NCBI RefSeq assembly: GCF_022811645.1
Contig: NZ_CP094534.1
Span: forward strand, 3,224,001 to 3,288,000
Length of the DNA stretch: 64,000 nt
Source: Hymenobacter monticola
GTDB taxonomy: Bacteria > Bacteroidota > Bacteroidia > Cytophagales > Hymenobacteraceae
Direction: 5' to 3'
This document shows positions 24,064-33,745 of this stretch, in pieces. The first letter of the stretch is position 1. Each line of letters opens with the position of its first letter. The notes below the pieces were generated by a model. That model was given only the letters and a program-made list of their open reading frames with translations. It did no database searches and was not told the origin of the DNA. Both the position numbers and the translations under genes were made by a program.

Positions 24064-25566
24064 ACTGACGTGGTCGGTGCGGAAAGGGCGGGCCGGCAGG
24101 CCAGCTTCGGAAAACAGGTTGGGTTGCGCCACTTCGTCCCAGCCGAAGCGAACGGCCGTGGGCCGCTTCACGCCCGGGGCCGTCACCAGCACCTGCGGAC
24201 CCTGGATGCGGGCCTGCGCGGGTATAAATACCCCATCGGCTCCGGCAATGGTGAAGTCCGTCAGCGCCTTGCCATCTTTGCTGACCAGCGGCGCGGCCGA
24301 GACAAACGAAATCGTGGCTACATCGCCCTTCACTTTCAGGCTACGGAAAACCGGCCCTTCGGCCACCACGCCAGACATTTTATAAGTCTTGGCCAAAGCC
24401 AGCAAAGCCAGTCGCCGCCCAATTTCCCATTTGAAGCCGGGGTGAATGCCGCCCTCGGTGTTGGCCAAATCGGTGGTTTCTATCATGCCCGTGTGCGGCA
24501 CTTGCAACACGGCCGCCTGCGCCTCGCGAAACAGCGACAGCGTTTCGCGCGTCAGCACCACTTTGTCGTGGGTGTCGGAGTACTTGAACGGGGCCAGCGA
24601 CACGTAGTAGAACGGCAGATTGGCGTCGCCCCAGGCCGCGCGCCAACTGCTGATGAGCGTGTGCATTTTTTGGGTATACGTCGTGGTTTCGGCCAGAAAG
24701 CAGTTGCTTTCGCCTTGGTACCAGAGGAAACCACGGGCCGCCAGCGGCGCCAGCGGCTTCACCATCGTCTCCCAGAACTTGCCGGGGTCGCCGTCTACTT
24801 TCTTGCCCGCGAAGGCCGGGTCTTTGGCAAAAGCTTCTTCCGAAATCCAGGGCTCGATGCGGCTGCCGGGTACCGATGTGGCCACCATGCCCACCGGCAC
24901 GTTGAGGCGCTTGTTAAGCTCCTTGGCGAAGAAATAAGCGGCGGCCGAGAACGAGCGCAGGGCCGAATCCTGGGCCACGGCCCAGTCGCGGTGCAGGGTA
25001 TCGGGCTTGGGCAGCGTCTTGCGGTTGACCAGGAAAATGCGGATGGCGGGGTTGTGGGCCACGTTCAGCTCGTCTACCGGGTTGGGGCCGGGCACGTCGG
25101 GACGCGTCACCTTGCTGTTTTTACGCATGGTGTACTCCATGTTCGACTGCCCCGAGCACACCCACACTTCGCCCACCAGAATGTTGCGCAGCCGAATGGT
25201 ATTGCTGCCGCTGATAACCAGCTCGGCGGGAGTGGCCGAGGCTTTGAGCGGCTTCAGCAGCACCTGCCACTTGCCCGCAGCATCGGCCTTGGTGCTGGGG
25301 CGCTGGCCCGCAAACTGTACCGTCACCACTTCGCCCGGCGCGGCCGTGCCCCAGATGGGCACGGGCTTCTCGCGCTGCAGCACCATGTCGTGCCCCAGAA
25401 TGCGTGGCAAAGTGATGGTGGCGTGGGCGGGAATGGTTAAAAAAAGTGCCAGCACAATGTAGAGCCGCGACACTTCGCGTCTCGGCGTCTGCGCCATTTG
25501 GAGAGCGTCGTTCAACGCCGAGACGCGAAGTGTCGCGGCTCTACACAGTTCTATTGCTTTCCTCAT
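24058..25566 (-). CDS. Sialate O-acetylesterase-like SGNH esterase with a repeat inside its signal peptide
   Basis: A 502-residue secreted esterase if it starts at the ATG at 25566, whose ATGA overlaps the stop of the upstream gene. SGNH/sialate-O-acetylesterase motifs are clear: VWVCSGQSNMEYTM (the Ser nucleophile), GFLWYQGESN and the late GGIHPGFKWEIGRR (catalytic His). It should remove acetyl groups from sugars; pectin and RG-II are acetylated. The frame between the n-region MRKAIEL and the hydrophobic IVLALFLTIPAHA is entirely the R2 palindrome (25458-25545). Other starts, 25497 (ATG) and 25473 (GTG), would lie within that repeat. The frame continues to 25785 inside the neighbouring gene and that part is rejected. 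Confidence 0.85.
   Translation of the reverse strand: MRKAIELCRAATLRVSALNDALQMAQTPRREVSRLYIVLALFLTIPAHATITLPRILGHDMVLQREKPVPIWGTAAPGEVVTVQFAGQRPSTKADAAGKWQVLLKPLKASATPAELVISGSNTIRLRNILVGEVWVCSGQSNMEYTMRKNSKVTRPDVPGPNPVDELNVAHNPAIRIFLVNRKTLPKPDTLHRDWAVAQDSALRSFSAAAYFFAKELNKRLNVPVGMVATSVPGSRIEPWISEEAFAKDPAFAGKKVDGDPGKFWETMVKPLAPLAARGFLWYQGESNCFLAETTTYTQKMHTLISSWRAAWGDANLPFYYVSLAPFKYSDTHDKVVLTRETLSLFREAQAAVLQVPHTGMIETTDLANTEGGIHPGFKWEIGRRLALLALAKTYKMSGVVAEGPVFRSLKVKGDVATISFVSAAPLVSKDGKALTDFTIAGADGVFIPAQARIQGPQVLVTAPGVKRPTAVRFGWDEVAQPNLFSEAGLPARPFRTDHVSP
25458..25545. repeat. Palindromic repeat R2, copy 1, inside a signal-peptide coding region
   Basis: TGTAGAGCCGCGACACTTCG and the inverse arm (CGAAGTGTCGCGGCTCTACA) enclose about 30 bp. 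It lies between the start codon and the hydrophobic core of the acetylesterase signal peptide and is free of stops in that frame. Related copies are at 35376-35470 and 55779-55886. Confidence 0.85.
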
Positions 25567-28500
25567 TTCTTCACCAGCCAAATGACTTCCGAGCCCGTTG
25601 CCGTGCTGTTCAGGGTAATGGATTTTCCACCTTTCACCGTCTCCTTCGGGTCGGTCAACGCACCGGTTTTCGGGTTGATGTGACGCACCGCAAATGTGCC
25701 GCTCATCCCCGATAAATCGACCTGCACCGGCGACTGGCCCTCGCGGTACAGCAGCAAACTGGTTTTGCCGTCGCTCATCGCCCACTGGTTGGCGGGCTTG
25801 CCGGGCAATTCTATCGGTTTCATATCCGAAATGGCCGAGGCAAAACGGGCATCGGCCACGCGGGGCAGGCTGGCCATTGAGCCGCCCGCCAGCAGCACCG
25901 CCCAGCCGAAAGCGTCGTAGCCATCGGCCGAGTAGAGCACCGCTTTGTCGGGGAATTGCTGACGGTACTCGCGCACGGCCCGATATACCTGCTCGAACGA
26001 ACTGCGCTTGGGCGGCGTGAGGCGGGCGTGCTGGCGCGGGGCCAGGTTCTGGCCACCGGCCGGGGCGTAGGCCTGGCCGTTGAACTGGTAGTGCCAGTAG
26101 TTGATGTCGATGACATCGACCACTTTAGCCCGCACCGGGTCGGCCAGAATGGCGTCCTGCACGTCTTTGGTGGTGCTCAGGGCAATGGTGGCGTGCTGGC
26201 CGGTTTCGGTTTCCCACTCTTTGATAGTGTCGAGCCAGAACTGCACGAAGGCCAGCGGACCGGTGAATTCGGCCCCGATAAGATGAATGACGCCGGTCTG
26301 GCCCTTGAAATTGTCGAGGCACTGGCGGATGTAGGCGCGGTGCAGCGGTCGGCGCGTGACATCGGTCACGTCGTAAAACTGCTCGGCCATGAAAATGCGC
26401 TTGTCGCCGGCGTAGGGCGGCGGCTCCGGGAAGCCGGTGTTGTTCACATTGTTCACCGGTCGCCAGGGAAAGTCGGCGTAGTGCGCCCCGGCCTCGATGA
26501 TGTTGTGCTGGAAGTAGTGCTGATTGAGCAGCACGAGGCCTTTTTGGTCGGCCAGGTCGGCAAACTGGTGCAGGCGGCTCCAGTACCAGGCGTTGTACTT
26601 GGTGAGGTCGTAACGGCTGAGGCCGTCCCAGGCCAAATCCTTGCCGCTGCGGGCAAAGGGCAATTCGTAGAACGGCGCCCACACCTCGCCGTCCATGCGG
26701 CGAATGCGCTCGTGGTCGTCGCGCCGGCGCTCGTACCACAGGCCGTAGTTGTGGTGCAGGGCTACCACGTTTTGCGCCCGCATCGAGTCGGTCAGTTCCG
26801 GCAAGTCATCGGTCAGCCCGCGCCCAATCTGGCCCGGCACAAAGCGCGTGATGTGGGGCTTGGGGTTGAGCAGGCCGTAGGGACGGGCGCTGCCGTTCCA
26901 CCACGGCACCTCCTGGCGGCGGCCCAGCACGAGGGCGTTGCCGCGCACCAGCACGCCCTGCGCCACGTGCAGCGGAGCCGCATAGGTGGGCGCCGGGGCT
27001 GCCTTCACCTTCAGCTTGTCGATGCTGGGGGCCGAGTTTTGCGTGGCAATGGGCTGGCGCGTGGTCGCCGCTTTCACCAGCTCCAGCACGGTAGGCGCGG
27101 GGTTCACTGAGAGGCGCGTCAATTCCTGCGCCACGGCCACTTTGGGGCTGCTGCTGGCCTCGGTGGGCACGGGCAGCAGGATGGCGCGGGTCTTGGCGGC
27201 GTCGCCGAGCCGCTCCTGTAGCTGCGCGTAGTAGAGGCTGCGCGGGTTGATATTTTCGTTGGACTGGTCCCAGAAGCCGTTACCGGCGAACTGCGCCCAG
27301 GTGCCAAAGGCCCAGTTCTGCGCCGTGGGCGGGCGGTAGCAGTCCACGCGGGAGGCGGTGCATTGCCAAAACACGCTGTTGGCCACGGCCCAACCGGCGC
27401 CCTGCCCGTCCTGCTCGCGGTTGCCGAAGCGCAGGGCCTGGCCGTATTCCTTCACAATGTCGAACAGCACGCCCGAAGCCCAGCTGTCCACGCCGCCGCT
27501 GAAGCTCAGGGCCTGTTCGGCGTCGCACTGCACAAAGGCATTGGGGCCGGGCGCGCAAAAGCCCAGCGCAAAATCGTGGTAGCCATTCTCCGCATACAGC
27601 CGCTGAAACAGCGTTTGCGAGCCCAGCGTGTAGAAGGTGTTGCGCCGCTCGTTGCCGATTTCTGACACCGGCGCCGTCGAAATACAGTCTTCCACCGTCA
27701 GGCGCCGGGCCGTGGCCTGCGCCAGCACGGCCGAGCCCGCGAAGTGCCGGAAGCTGACCTGCCGCACCCAAGCATCCTGCGCGTTTTCAATATCAATAGC
27801 TACCCAGCGGTGGTTTTCGTCTCTGGGGTTGGCGGCGTCAAAGGTTGATTTGAGCCGCAGGTTCTCTACGCCTACCTGCGAAACCAGGCCCGGCCAGGTA
27901 TAGCGGGCCACGGTGCCGCCGCCATAGGCTTGGTCGAGCGCGGTAGTTAGCGGCGCATCCAGTGTGATGCCGTTGGCATCCACGGCCACTATCTGCCGGT
28001 CCCAGGCCAGGTCGCGCTGGCCGGGTTTCCAGCCTAGTGAGGACAGGCCGCCACCGAAGGTTTCCATGCCCAGCCGGTGTACCCAGGCGGCCGTGCTGGG
28101 CCGCCGCACCTGCACCCGGTCGCCCACCTTGAAGGCGCTGGCATTGGCAATTTTAACAGTACGAGCATTTACCGGCACGTACTTATCAGCGACAGCGACG
28201 GCGGTTTCAAACTTGCGGTCGTTGCGCCCACCCATGGTCAGCAGGTGGTCGCGGCTTACGCCCGTGCCGATGACGACGGTTCCCCCGTCGCTCATGCAGC
28301 TGCCGCGCAGCACCACGCCCGAAGCGCGGATAAACAGCCGCCCTGCTACCTCGTAAGTGCCTTTATCCAACAACACCGCGCCGCGCAGCCCATCCTTGCC
28401 CAGCGGTAAACCGGCCACGTAGTCCAGCGCCGCTTGAATGCGCGCCGTGGCATCGCCTGCCTTCACCGGCACCGTTACCTTAATAGCCGCCATTGGAATA

Positions 28501-28706
28501 GCCGCCTCGCCCGCCCGGTAGCCCGCATAGGAAAAATCGGGCACCCGATTGCCTAGCGAATCCGGCGCGTAGCTCAGCTTGCCATCCTTGTACTCAATGG
28601 GGCCGGGCGGCGGCACGGGCTTAGCGGGCTTCTGCGCAGCGGCCGGGCCGGCGGCGAGCAGGCCGGAGAGGAGCAGGAAGTAAACGGTGCGGGTGGGGAG
28701 GGGCAC
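25563..28706 (-). CDS. Large secreted protein: beta-helix domain joined to a TIM-barrel-like DUF6298-type domain
   Basis: About 1047 residues from the GTG at 28706, giving a good signal peptide (PTRTVYFLLLSGLLAAGPA). An ATG at 28766 also exists, but it lies within a palindromic hairpin. Residues about 70-520 look like a right-handed parallel beta-helix (DATARIQAALDYVAGLP, LLDKGTYEVAGRLFIRASGV, VVLRGSCM), the fold of pectate lyases and GH28. Residues about 590-950 look like a TIM barrel: VVALHHNYGLWYERRRDD, YNAWYWSRLHQFADLADQ, IHLIGAEFTGPLAFVQFWLD and DVIDINYWHYQFNG. I recall similar Bacteroidota proteins under DUF6298. A pectin lyase or glycosidase is likely, but no activity can be named. It precedes the acetylesterase with an ATGA overlap. 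Confidence 0.75.
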   Translation of the reverse strand: MPLPTRTVYFLLLSGLLAAGPAAAQKPAKPVPPPGPIEYKDGKLSYAPDSLGNRVPDFSYAGYRAGEAAIPMAAIKVTVPVKAGDATARIQAALDYVAGLPLGKDGLRGAVLLDKGTYEVAGRLFIRASGVVLRGSCMSDGGTVVIGTGVSRDHLLTMGGRNDRKFETAVAVADKYVPVNARTVKIANASAFKVGDRVQVRRPSTAAWVHRLGMETFGGGLSSLGWKPGQRDLAWDRQIVAVDANGITLDAPLTTALDQAYGGGTVARYTWPGLVSQVGVENLRLKSTFDAANPRDENHRWVAIDIENAQDAWVRQVSFRHFAGSAVLAQATARRLTVEDCISTAPVSEIGNERRNTFYTLGSQTLFQRLYAENGYHDFALGFCAPGPNAFVQCDAEQALSFSGGVDSWASGVLFDIVKEYGQALRFGNREQDGQGAGWAVANSVFWQCTASRVDCYRPPTAQNWAFGTWAQFAGNGFWDQSNENINPRSLYYAQLQERLGDAAKTRAILLPVPTEASSSPKVAVAQELTRLSVNPAPTVLELVKAATTRQPIATQNSAPSIDKLKVKAAPAPTYAAPLHVAQGVLVRGNALVLGRRQEVPWWNGSARPYGLLNPKPHITRFVPGQIGRGLTDDLPELTDSMRAQNVVALHHNYGLWYERRRDDHERIRRMDGEVWAPFYELPFARSGKDLAWDGLSRYDLTKYNAWYWSRLHQFADLADQKGLVLLNQHYFQHNIIEAGAHYADFPWRPVNNVNNTGFPEPPPYAGDKRIFMAEQFYDVTDVTRRPLHRAYIRQCLDNFKGQTGVIHLIGAEFTGPLAFVQFWLDTIKEWETETGQHATIALSTTKDVQDAILADPVRAKVVDVIDINYWHYQFNGQAYAPAGGQNLAPRQHARLTPPKRSSFEQVYRAVREYRQQFPDKAVLYSADGYDAFGWAVLLAGGSMASLPRVADARFASAISDMKPIELPGKPANQWAMSDGKTSLLLYREGQSPVQVDLSGMSGTFAVRHINPKTGALTDPKETVKGGKSITLNSTATGSEVIWLVKK

Positions 28707-28737
28707 AGGGGAAGTTGTTTTCAAGCAGCAACCTAAA

Positions 28738-28781
28738 AGCACGTCATGCTTCGCTACGCTCGGCATGACGTGCTTTTTTTT
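28738..28781 (+). terminator. Hairpin repeat R3 with a T-run
   Basis: A 12-bp perfect stem (AGCACGTCATGC, with its complement ending at 28774) is followed on the plus strand by eight T. It has terminator form in the plus direction but lies between two minus-strand genes, so it may be a repeat rather than a working terminator. An ATG within it extends the frame of the gene ending at 25563. Confidence 0.45.
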
Positions 28782-28827
28782 ACAAGTCGTCAGAATTTCC
28801 CCTCCTCTGGAGGGGCGGCGGGCGCCC

Positions 28828-30459
28828 TTACGGTTTCACCGTATTCAGTGCCACCAGGCTATTGAGGTAGTTCTCAATGTTGGCGTAGCCGTTTTTGGCA
28901 ATGGCTGCTGCGTCGGCTGCGTTCTTGGGGTCGAAGCCGTTCTTCTTTTCGTAGTCGTCGGGCATGCCGTCCTTATCGGCGTCGGCGTAGGGCTTGCCGG
29001 CGTAGGTGGGGTAGCCGCCCACCTGCACGGGGTCAGTGATGATGCCGTTTTTGTATGAATCAATCGGCAGGCGGCGGTGCTCAAACTGCGTGGTGGGCAG
29101 CTTCACGTTTTTGATGTAATCGATTTTGCCGGTGCGCACCTGCTGAATCACGCGGGTGTCCACCGGGTCGCGCTTGGGTAGGGTGGCACCGGCGTTGTCG
29201 AGCACGTAGCTGTAGGCTTTATCGGCCGGGATGATGGTGATTTCCGGCATCGGCAGTGGCTTGTCCACCTTCATGTCAGCCTGATACTTGCCGGCATTGG
29301 GCTGCTCTTCCACCTGCACGCCGCCGTTCCAGTTGTCCTTGGTGATGTCGGGGAAACCTTCCACGATGTTGCCGGCCACGTAGGCGCGGCCATACACCTG
29401 GTATTTCAGCTTGCTGCGGCCCGATTCGGGCTTCAGGATGCGGTGGCCGATGTTGGTGTCCTTGGGCGTTTCGGGGCCGGGCTTGTAGTAGTTGTTGATG
29501 ATGTTGTAGAGGGCACGGTAGTCGCCGCCATCCACGGAGCGGTGCACCCAGTTGAACATCACGTTGTTGGCGAAGTTGAACACGCCGTTCCAGCCGATGG
29601 ACGGGTTGCGGCCCGCGTTGTCGGCCCACAGGTTGCGCATGAACGTGCAGTTCTCGCCGCCCAGCGTGCTGCCGAAAGCGTGGTTCCAGGTATCGAGCGC
29701 TTCCGAGAAGATGGAGTTCTGAATGGTGATGTTCACCGTGCCCAGCTTCTGTTCCGGAATGCCGGTGCTGTCGTTGTACATGTGGCGGTACATCGACATG
29801 TTCTCGTCCAGCCCCCAGCTCGCCGATACGTGGTCAATCATGATGTTGCCAATCGGGTTGCCGCCGATGGAGTCATCGCGCCGGCCCACGTTCGTCTCGC
29901 CACGGCGGAAGCGCATGAAGCGCACCAACACGTCGTGCGTGTTCAGCCACACCGATTCGCCAGCCACGCAGATGCCGTCGCCGGGCGCGCTCTGGCCCTC
30001 AATGGTGATGTAGGGCGCCCGAATCATGAGCGGCGTTTTGAGGCGGATGATACCGGCCACGTTGAACACTACAATGCGCGCGCCGCCCTGCTCGCATGCC
30101 TCGCGCAGGCTGCCGGGGCCGCTGTCGGCCAGACTGGTCACCACAATCACGCGGCCGCCGCGCCCGCCAAACGTGTAGGCCCCGCCGCCCTCCGCGCCCG
30201 GAAACGCCGGGATGGTGGCTTGCGGCAAGTCAATTGGCCGGGCCGCCCACGGAATATAGGGTTTGCCCTCGCGCTGCTCCTTCTGCACGATGGGGTAGGC
30301 CTTGTTCCAGGCAATATCGGATTGCCGGTAGGCATCCTTCATCATGGCCTCGCTGGCCTTCTGCACGTCCTGCGGAATCTTCGGATATTGGGCGTGGGCC
30401 GCGAATTGCGTCGAGAAAAAGAGTCCGAGCGCGCAGAGGGAAGCAACTGGTTTGTTCAT
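28828..30459 (-). CDS. Secreted pectate lyase-like protein (PL1 type), copy 1
   Basis: A 543-residue exported protein from the ATG at 30459, with signal peptide ending near FAAHAQ. After a helical stretch (about 25-65), the beta-helix domain starts at IPAFPGAEGGGAYTFGGRGG and shows the PL1-like blocks SLREACEQGGARIVVFNVAG, MIDHVSASWGLDENMS and the GGNPIGN loop. Ca-binding Asp residues are expected in that SASWGLDEN region. The C-terminal 70 residues carry a DADKDGMPDDYE Ca-binding repeat and end GYANIENYLNSL. It cleaves pectic galacturonan by beta-elimination. Its paralogue is at 49696. It is the first gene behind motif B. Confidence 0.9.
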   Translation of the reverse strand: MNKPVASLCALGLFFSTQFAAHAQYPKIPQDVQKASEAMMKDAYRQSDIAWNKAYPIVQKEQREGKPYIPWAARPIDLPQATIPAFPGAEGGGAYTFGGRGGRVIVVTSLADSGPGSLREACEQGGARIVVFNVAGIIRLKTPLMIRAPYITIEGQSAPGDGICVAGESVWLNTHDVLVRFMRFRRGETNVGRRDDSIGGNPIGNIMIDHVSASWGLDENMSMYRHMYNDSTGIPEQKLGTVNITIQNSIFSEALDTWNHAFGSTLGGENCTFMRNLWADNAGRNPSIGWNGVFNFANNVMFNWVHRSVDGGDYRALYNIINNYYKPGPETPKDTNIGHRILKPESGRSKLKYQVYGRAYVAGNIVEGFPDITKDNWNGGVQVEEQPNAGKYQADMKVDKPLPMPEITIIPADKAYSYVLDNAGATLPKRDPVDTRVIQQVRTGKIDYIKNVKLPTTQFEHRRLPIDSYKNGIITDPVQVGGYPTYAGKPYADADKDGMPDDYEKKNGFDPKNAADAAAIAKNGYANIENYLNSLVALNTVKP

Positions 30460-30904
30460 AAGCGGGGTGGGGAGTTTGGATAAAGCGAAATAACAGGACA
30501 AAATTCCCTGGCACCTATACCATTTTCTCGACCCTGTGTAGGATGTTATCATTCGCTTTCTGTAAAGAGGCCGCTACTCAGTATGGCTAAGTAAATGCTC
30601 ACCCCGCCTCCAATAATCTACTTATTTACCAATGCTGATTTAAGCTGATTAACTACTGCAAAAAGAACGTAAAGAGGGATTTAGTGCAGCTAAGGCCAGC
30701 CAGGCCCCACTGCGTAGTAAAGGACTTAGGGCACGAATGAACAGTTTGTGACGCCTCACCCGCCTAAAATCCGATGGTAACTGAAGCTGCTTCCACTCCT
30801 AATTTATCGATTGTGTAAACCCCGCTTTTGCGATGGCAACATGCTATAACAGCCGGCGAACATGGTACACAGAACCAGCCCACGTGCCCGATAATTTTGA
30901 CCTG
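30460..30904. promoter_or_regulatory. Divergent promoter region with operator motif B (445 bp)
   Basis: This gap separates the large minus-strand and plus-strand enzyme operons. On the minus strand 30551-30537 reads TGATAACATCCTACA, and a TATTTCG box follows 45 bp later at 30492-30486, about 27 bp before the pectate lyase start. The remainder toward the plus-strand gene (30552-30904) is AT-richer than the genes. I see no second clear copy of the motif there and no RNA gene. Confidence 0.6.
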
Positions 30905-33742
30905 ATGCCATTCGCCCATTTTGCTTCCTCGTCAAGTAGATTGCCAGCGCGCCGAAACCGCTGGAATCAGTTGGTTTGTTGTGCTGCCCTCTTGGTTGGG
31001 CTGTTGCTGGGCGTGGCCCCGGTAGTCTCGGCCACTAATCCAGTGGAACGTCGTGCAGCCGCCCAGACGCGCACAATCTTGTTGGCCAAAACCGCCCACG
31101 CCCGTCTGCAATACGGCGCGGAACGACTGGCTACGGCCCTGCGCACCGCGGGCTACCAAGTGCAGATTCAGAGGGCTGATAAACTTCCGAAATCTAAAGG
31201 CATGATTGTGGTAGGCCAGGCCAAAGATGCGTTGGTGCAGCAAGCCGCCACGGCCTTGCGCACCGCCGCTGAAAAAGCGCCCGGCAAGGAAGGCTTCGCC
31301 ATTTCCTCGGCCAAAGACGACGCCATTCTCATCAGCGGAGCTGATAATTCGGGGGCGCTCTACGGCTGCCTGGAACTGGCCGAGCAGGTGAAAACCCAGG
31401 GCAAGCTCAGCAATAACCTGCACCTCACCGACCAGCCCGAAATGGTGCTACGCGGCACCTGCATCGGCGTGCAGAAGCCCACTTACTTGCCCGGCCGCAA
31501 CGTGTACGAGTACCCCTACACGCCCGAGACGTTTCCGTGGCTCTACGATAAGGCGCTCTGGGTGAAGTACCTCGACATGATGGTCGATAACCGATACAAC
31601 TCGCTCTACCTCTGGAACGGCCACCCGTTTGCCTCGCTGGTGCGGCTCAAGGACTACCCGTTTGCGGTGGAAGTGGACGATGCTACCTTCAAAAAGAACG
31701 AGGAGATGTACCGCTTTCTGACCGAGGAAGCCGACAAGCGCGGCATCTGGGTGATTCAGATGTTTTACAACATCATCGTATCCAAGCCCTTTGCCGAGCA
31801 CTACAACATCAAAACCCAGGACCGCGCCCGGCCCATCGTGCCGCTCATTGCCGACTACACGCGCAAGTCCATCGCCGCTTTCGTGGAGAAATACCCCAAT
31901 GTGGGCCTGATGGTGGCGCTGGGCGAAGCCATGGAAGGCGCCGGCCAGGACGACGTGGACTGGTTCACGAAAACCATCATCCCCGGCGTACAGGACGGCC
32001 TCAAGGCCCTGGGCACCACCGAGCTACCACCCATCGTGCTACGCGCCCACGACACCGACGCGCCCCGCGTGATTACCGAAGCGCTGCTGCTTTACAAGAA
32101 CCTCTACACCGAAGCCAAATTCAACGGCGAGGCGCTGACGACTTACACGCCGCGCGGCTCCTGGGCCGAGCTGCACCGCAAGCTGAGCGGCATGAATTCG
32201 GTGCACATTGAGAACGTGCACATCCTGGCCAACCTGGAGCCGTTCCGTTACGGCTCGGCCGATTTCATCCAGAAATCGGTGCAGGCCATGCACAACATCT
32301 ACGGCGCCAACGGCTTGCACCTCTACCCGGAGTCATCGTACTGGGACTGGCCCTACACCGCCGACAACGTGGCCGGCCGCCAGTTGCAGGTGGACCGCGA
32401 CTGGCTCTGGTACGCCGAATGGGCCCGCTACGCCTGGCGCGCCAACCGCCCCCGCCCGGCCGAAGTCACCTACTGGAGCCAGAAACTGGCCGCCCAGTTC
32501 GGCTGCGACGAACAGGCTGGCCAGCAGATACTGACGGCCTACGAGGAAGCTGGCGAAATCGAGCCCAAGCTGCTGCGCCGCTACGGCATCACCGACGGCA
32601 ACCGGCAGACGCTCACGCTGGGCATGCTGATGAACCAGCTGATAGACCCCAAGCGCTACGGCTTGTTTACGTTGCTTTATGAATCGGAATCGCCGGAGGG
32701 TGAGATGATTATTGAGTACGCCGAGAAGGAGTCGAAAGGGGAGAAGCATATGGGCGAAACTCCGCCGCAGATAGCCAATGAGGTGGTGGAGCACGGCGAG
32801 AAAGCGGTGGCCGCCATCGAGCGCGCCGCGCCAGCCATCAAGCAGAATCAGGCCGAATTTGCCCGCGTCCGCAACGACATGTACTGCCAGGATGCGCTGG
32901 CCAATTTCTACGCCGAAAAGGCTCGGGCGGCGTTGCAGGTGCTGAAGTATAAGTATTCGCACAACGTGCAGGACCTCACGGCCGCCGTGCCCTTGCTGCA
33001 AAGCAGCGTGGCGCACTGGCAAAAGCTGGTTGACCTCACCAAAGACAGCTACCTCTACGCCAACAGCATGCAAACCGCCCAGCGCAAAATCCCAATGCGC
33101 GGCGTGGACGGCACCTACAAAACCTGGGCAGAAATGCTGCCCGTGTATAAAAAGGAGTTAGCCGATTTCCAGCACAACATCGACTCGCTGAAAACGGCGA
33201 AAACCAGCATCTCCGCCCCGAAAATCGAGGTGCTACGCAACGCCCCGGTCAAGCTGCTGAGCAAAGCCGGCACCTATCCTGTCGCCATCGGCCAGACCAT
33301 TTTCGCCGATACCACGGCGCGTATCACGGCCCTCGCACCGGAGCTGGCGAAGCTGCAAGGGCTACGCCTCGGTAAGGCGCAGCAGGTGGCGCAGGGCACC
33401 GAAATTCGCTTCACGACCACCAAGCCGGTGCGGCTGTTGGTCGGCTTCTTCAACCAGAAAAGCCCGCGCTTCCTGCCCATTCCAACCCTGGAAATCGACG
33501 CCAGCGCCAACGACTACGGCCAGGCAGAAAGCAAGATTTTGAACGCACTAACCATTCCCGGCCTGCCGCCCGTGAACGTGCATGCCTACTCCTTCAAAGC
33601 CGGCACGCACACGCTGAATCTGGCCCGCGGGGCCTGTGTGGTGTTGGGCTTTATTGACGCCAACCAGCCGTTGCGCACCTACGATGCCGGGCTAGGCGAG
33701 GGGGTGCGCAAGGTGGGAGAGCTGGATTGGTTGTTTGAGTAA
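30905..33742 (+). CDS. Secreted alpha-glucuronidase-like glycoside hydrolase (GH67/GH115-like)
   Basis: A 945-residue exported protein from the ATG at 30905; an in-frame ATG at 30833 would give a poor signal peptide. Residues about 50-165 form the small alpha/beta domain that precedes the barrel in GH67, GH115 and GH20 enzymes (YGAERLATALRTAGYQVQI, SGALYGCLELAEQ). The barrel runs from about 190 to 480, with YNSLYLWNGHPFASLV, VGLMVALGEAMEGAG (Glu candidates), VHIENVHILANLEPF and YPESSYWDWPYTADN. A helical region and a C-terminal beta-domain follow. It probably releases an acidic sugar (glucuronate or galacturonate) from a pectin side chain. The family is a best guess from domain layout. Confidence 0.65.
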   Translation: MPFAHFASSSSRLPARRNRWNQLVCCAALLVGLLLGVAPVVSATNPVERRAAAQTRTILLAKTAHARLQYGAERLATALRTAGYQVQIQRADKLPKSKGMIVVGQAKDALVQQAATALRTAAEKAPGKEGFAISSAKDDAILISGADNSGALYGCLELAEQVKTQGKLSNNLHLTDQPEMVLRGTCIGVQKPTYLPGRNVYEYPYTPETFPWLYDKALWVKYLDMMVDNRYNSLYLWNGHPFASLVRLKDYPFAVEVDDATFKKNEEMYRFLTEEADKRGIWVIQMFYNIIVSKPFAEHYNIKTQDRARPIVPLIADYTRKSIAAFVEKYPNVGLMVALGEAMEGAGQDDVDWFTKTIIPGVQDGLKALGTTELPPIVLRAHDTDAPRVITEALLLYKNLYTEAKFNGEALTTYTPRGSWAELHRKLSGMNSVHIENVHILANLEPFRYGSADFIQKSVQAMHNIYGANGLHLYPESSYWDWPYTADNVAGRQLQVDRDWLWYAEWARYAWRANRPRPAEVTYWSQKLAAQFGCDEQAGQQILTAYEEAGEIEPKLLRRYGITDGNRQTLTLGMLMNQLIDPKRYGLFTLLYESESPEGEMIIEYAEKESKGEKHMGETPPQIANEVVEHGEKAVAAIERAAPAIKQNQAEFARVRNDMYCQDALANFYAEKARAALQVLKYKYSHNVQDLTAAVPLLQSSVAHWQKLVDLTKDSYLYANSMQTAQRKIPMRGVDGTYKTWAEMLPVYKKELADFQHNIDSLKTAKTSISAPKIEVLRNAPVKLLSKAGTYPVAIGQTIFADTTARITALAPELAKLQGLRLGKAQQVAQGTEIRFTTTKPVRLLVGFFNQKSPRFLPIPTLEIDASANDYGQAESKILNALTIPGLPPVNVHAYSFKAGTHTLNLARGACVVLGFIDANQPLRTYDAGLGEGVRKVGELDWLFE

Positions 33743-33745
33743 ATA

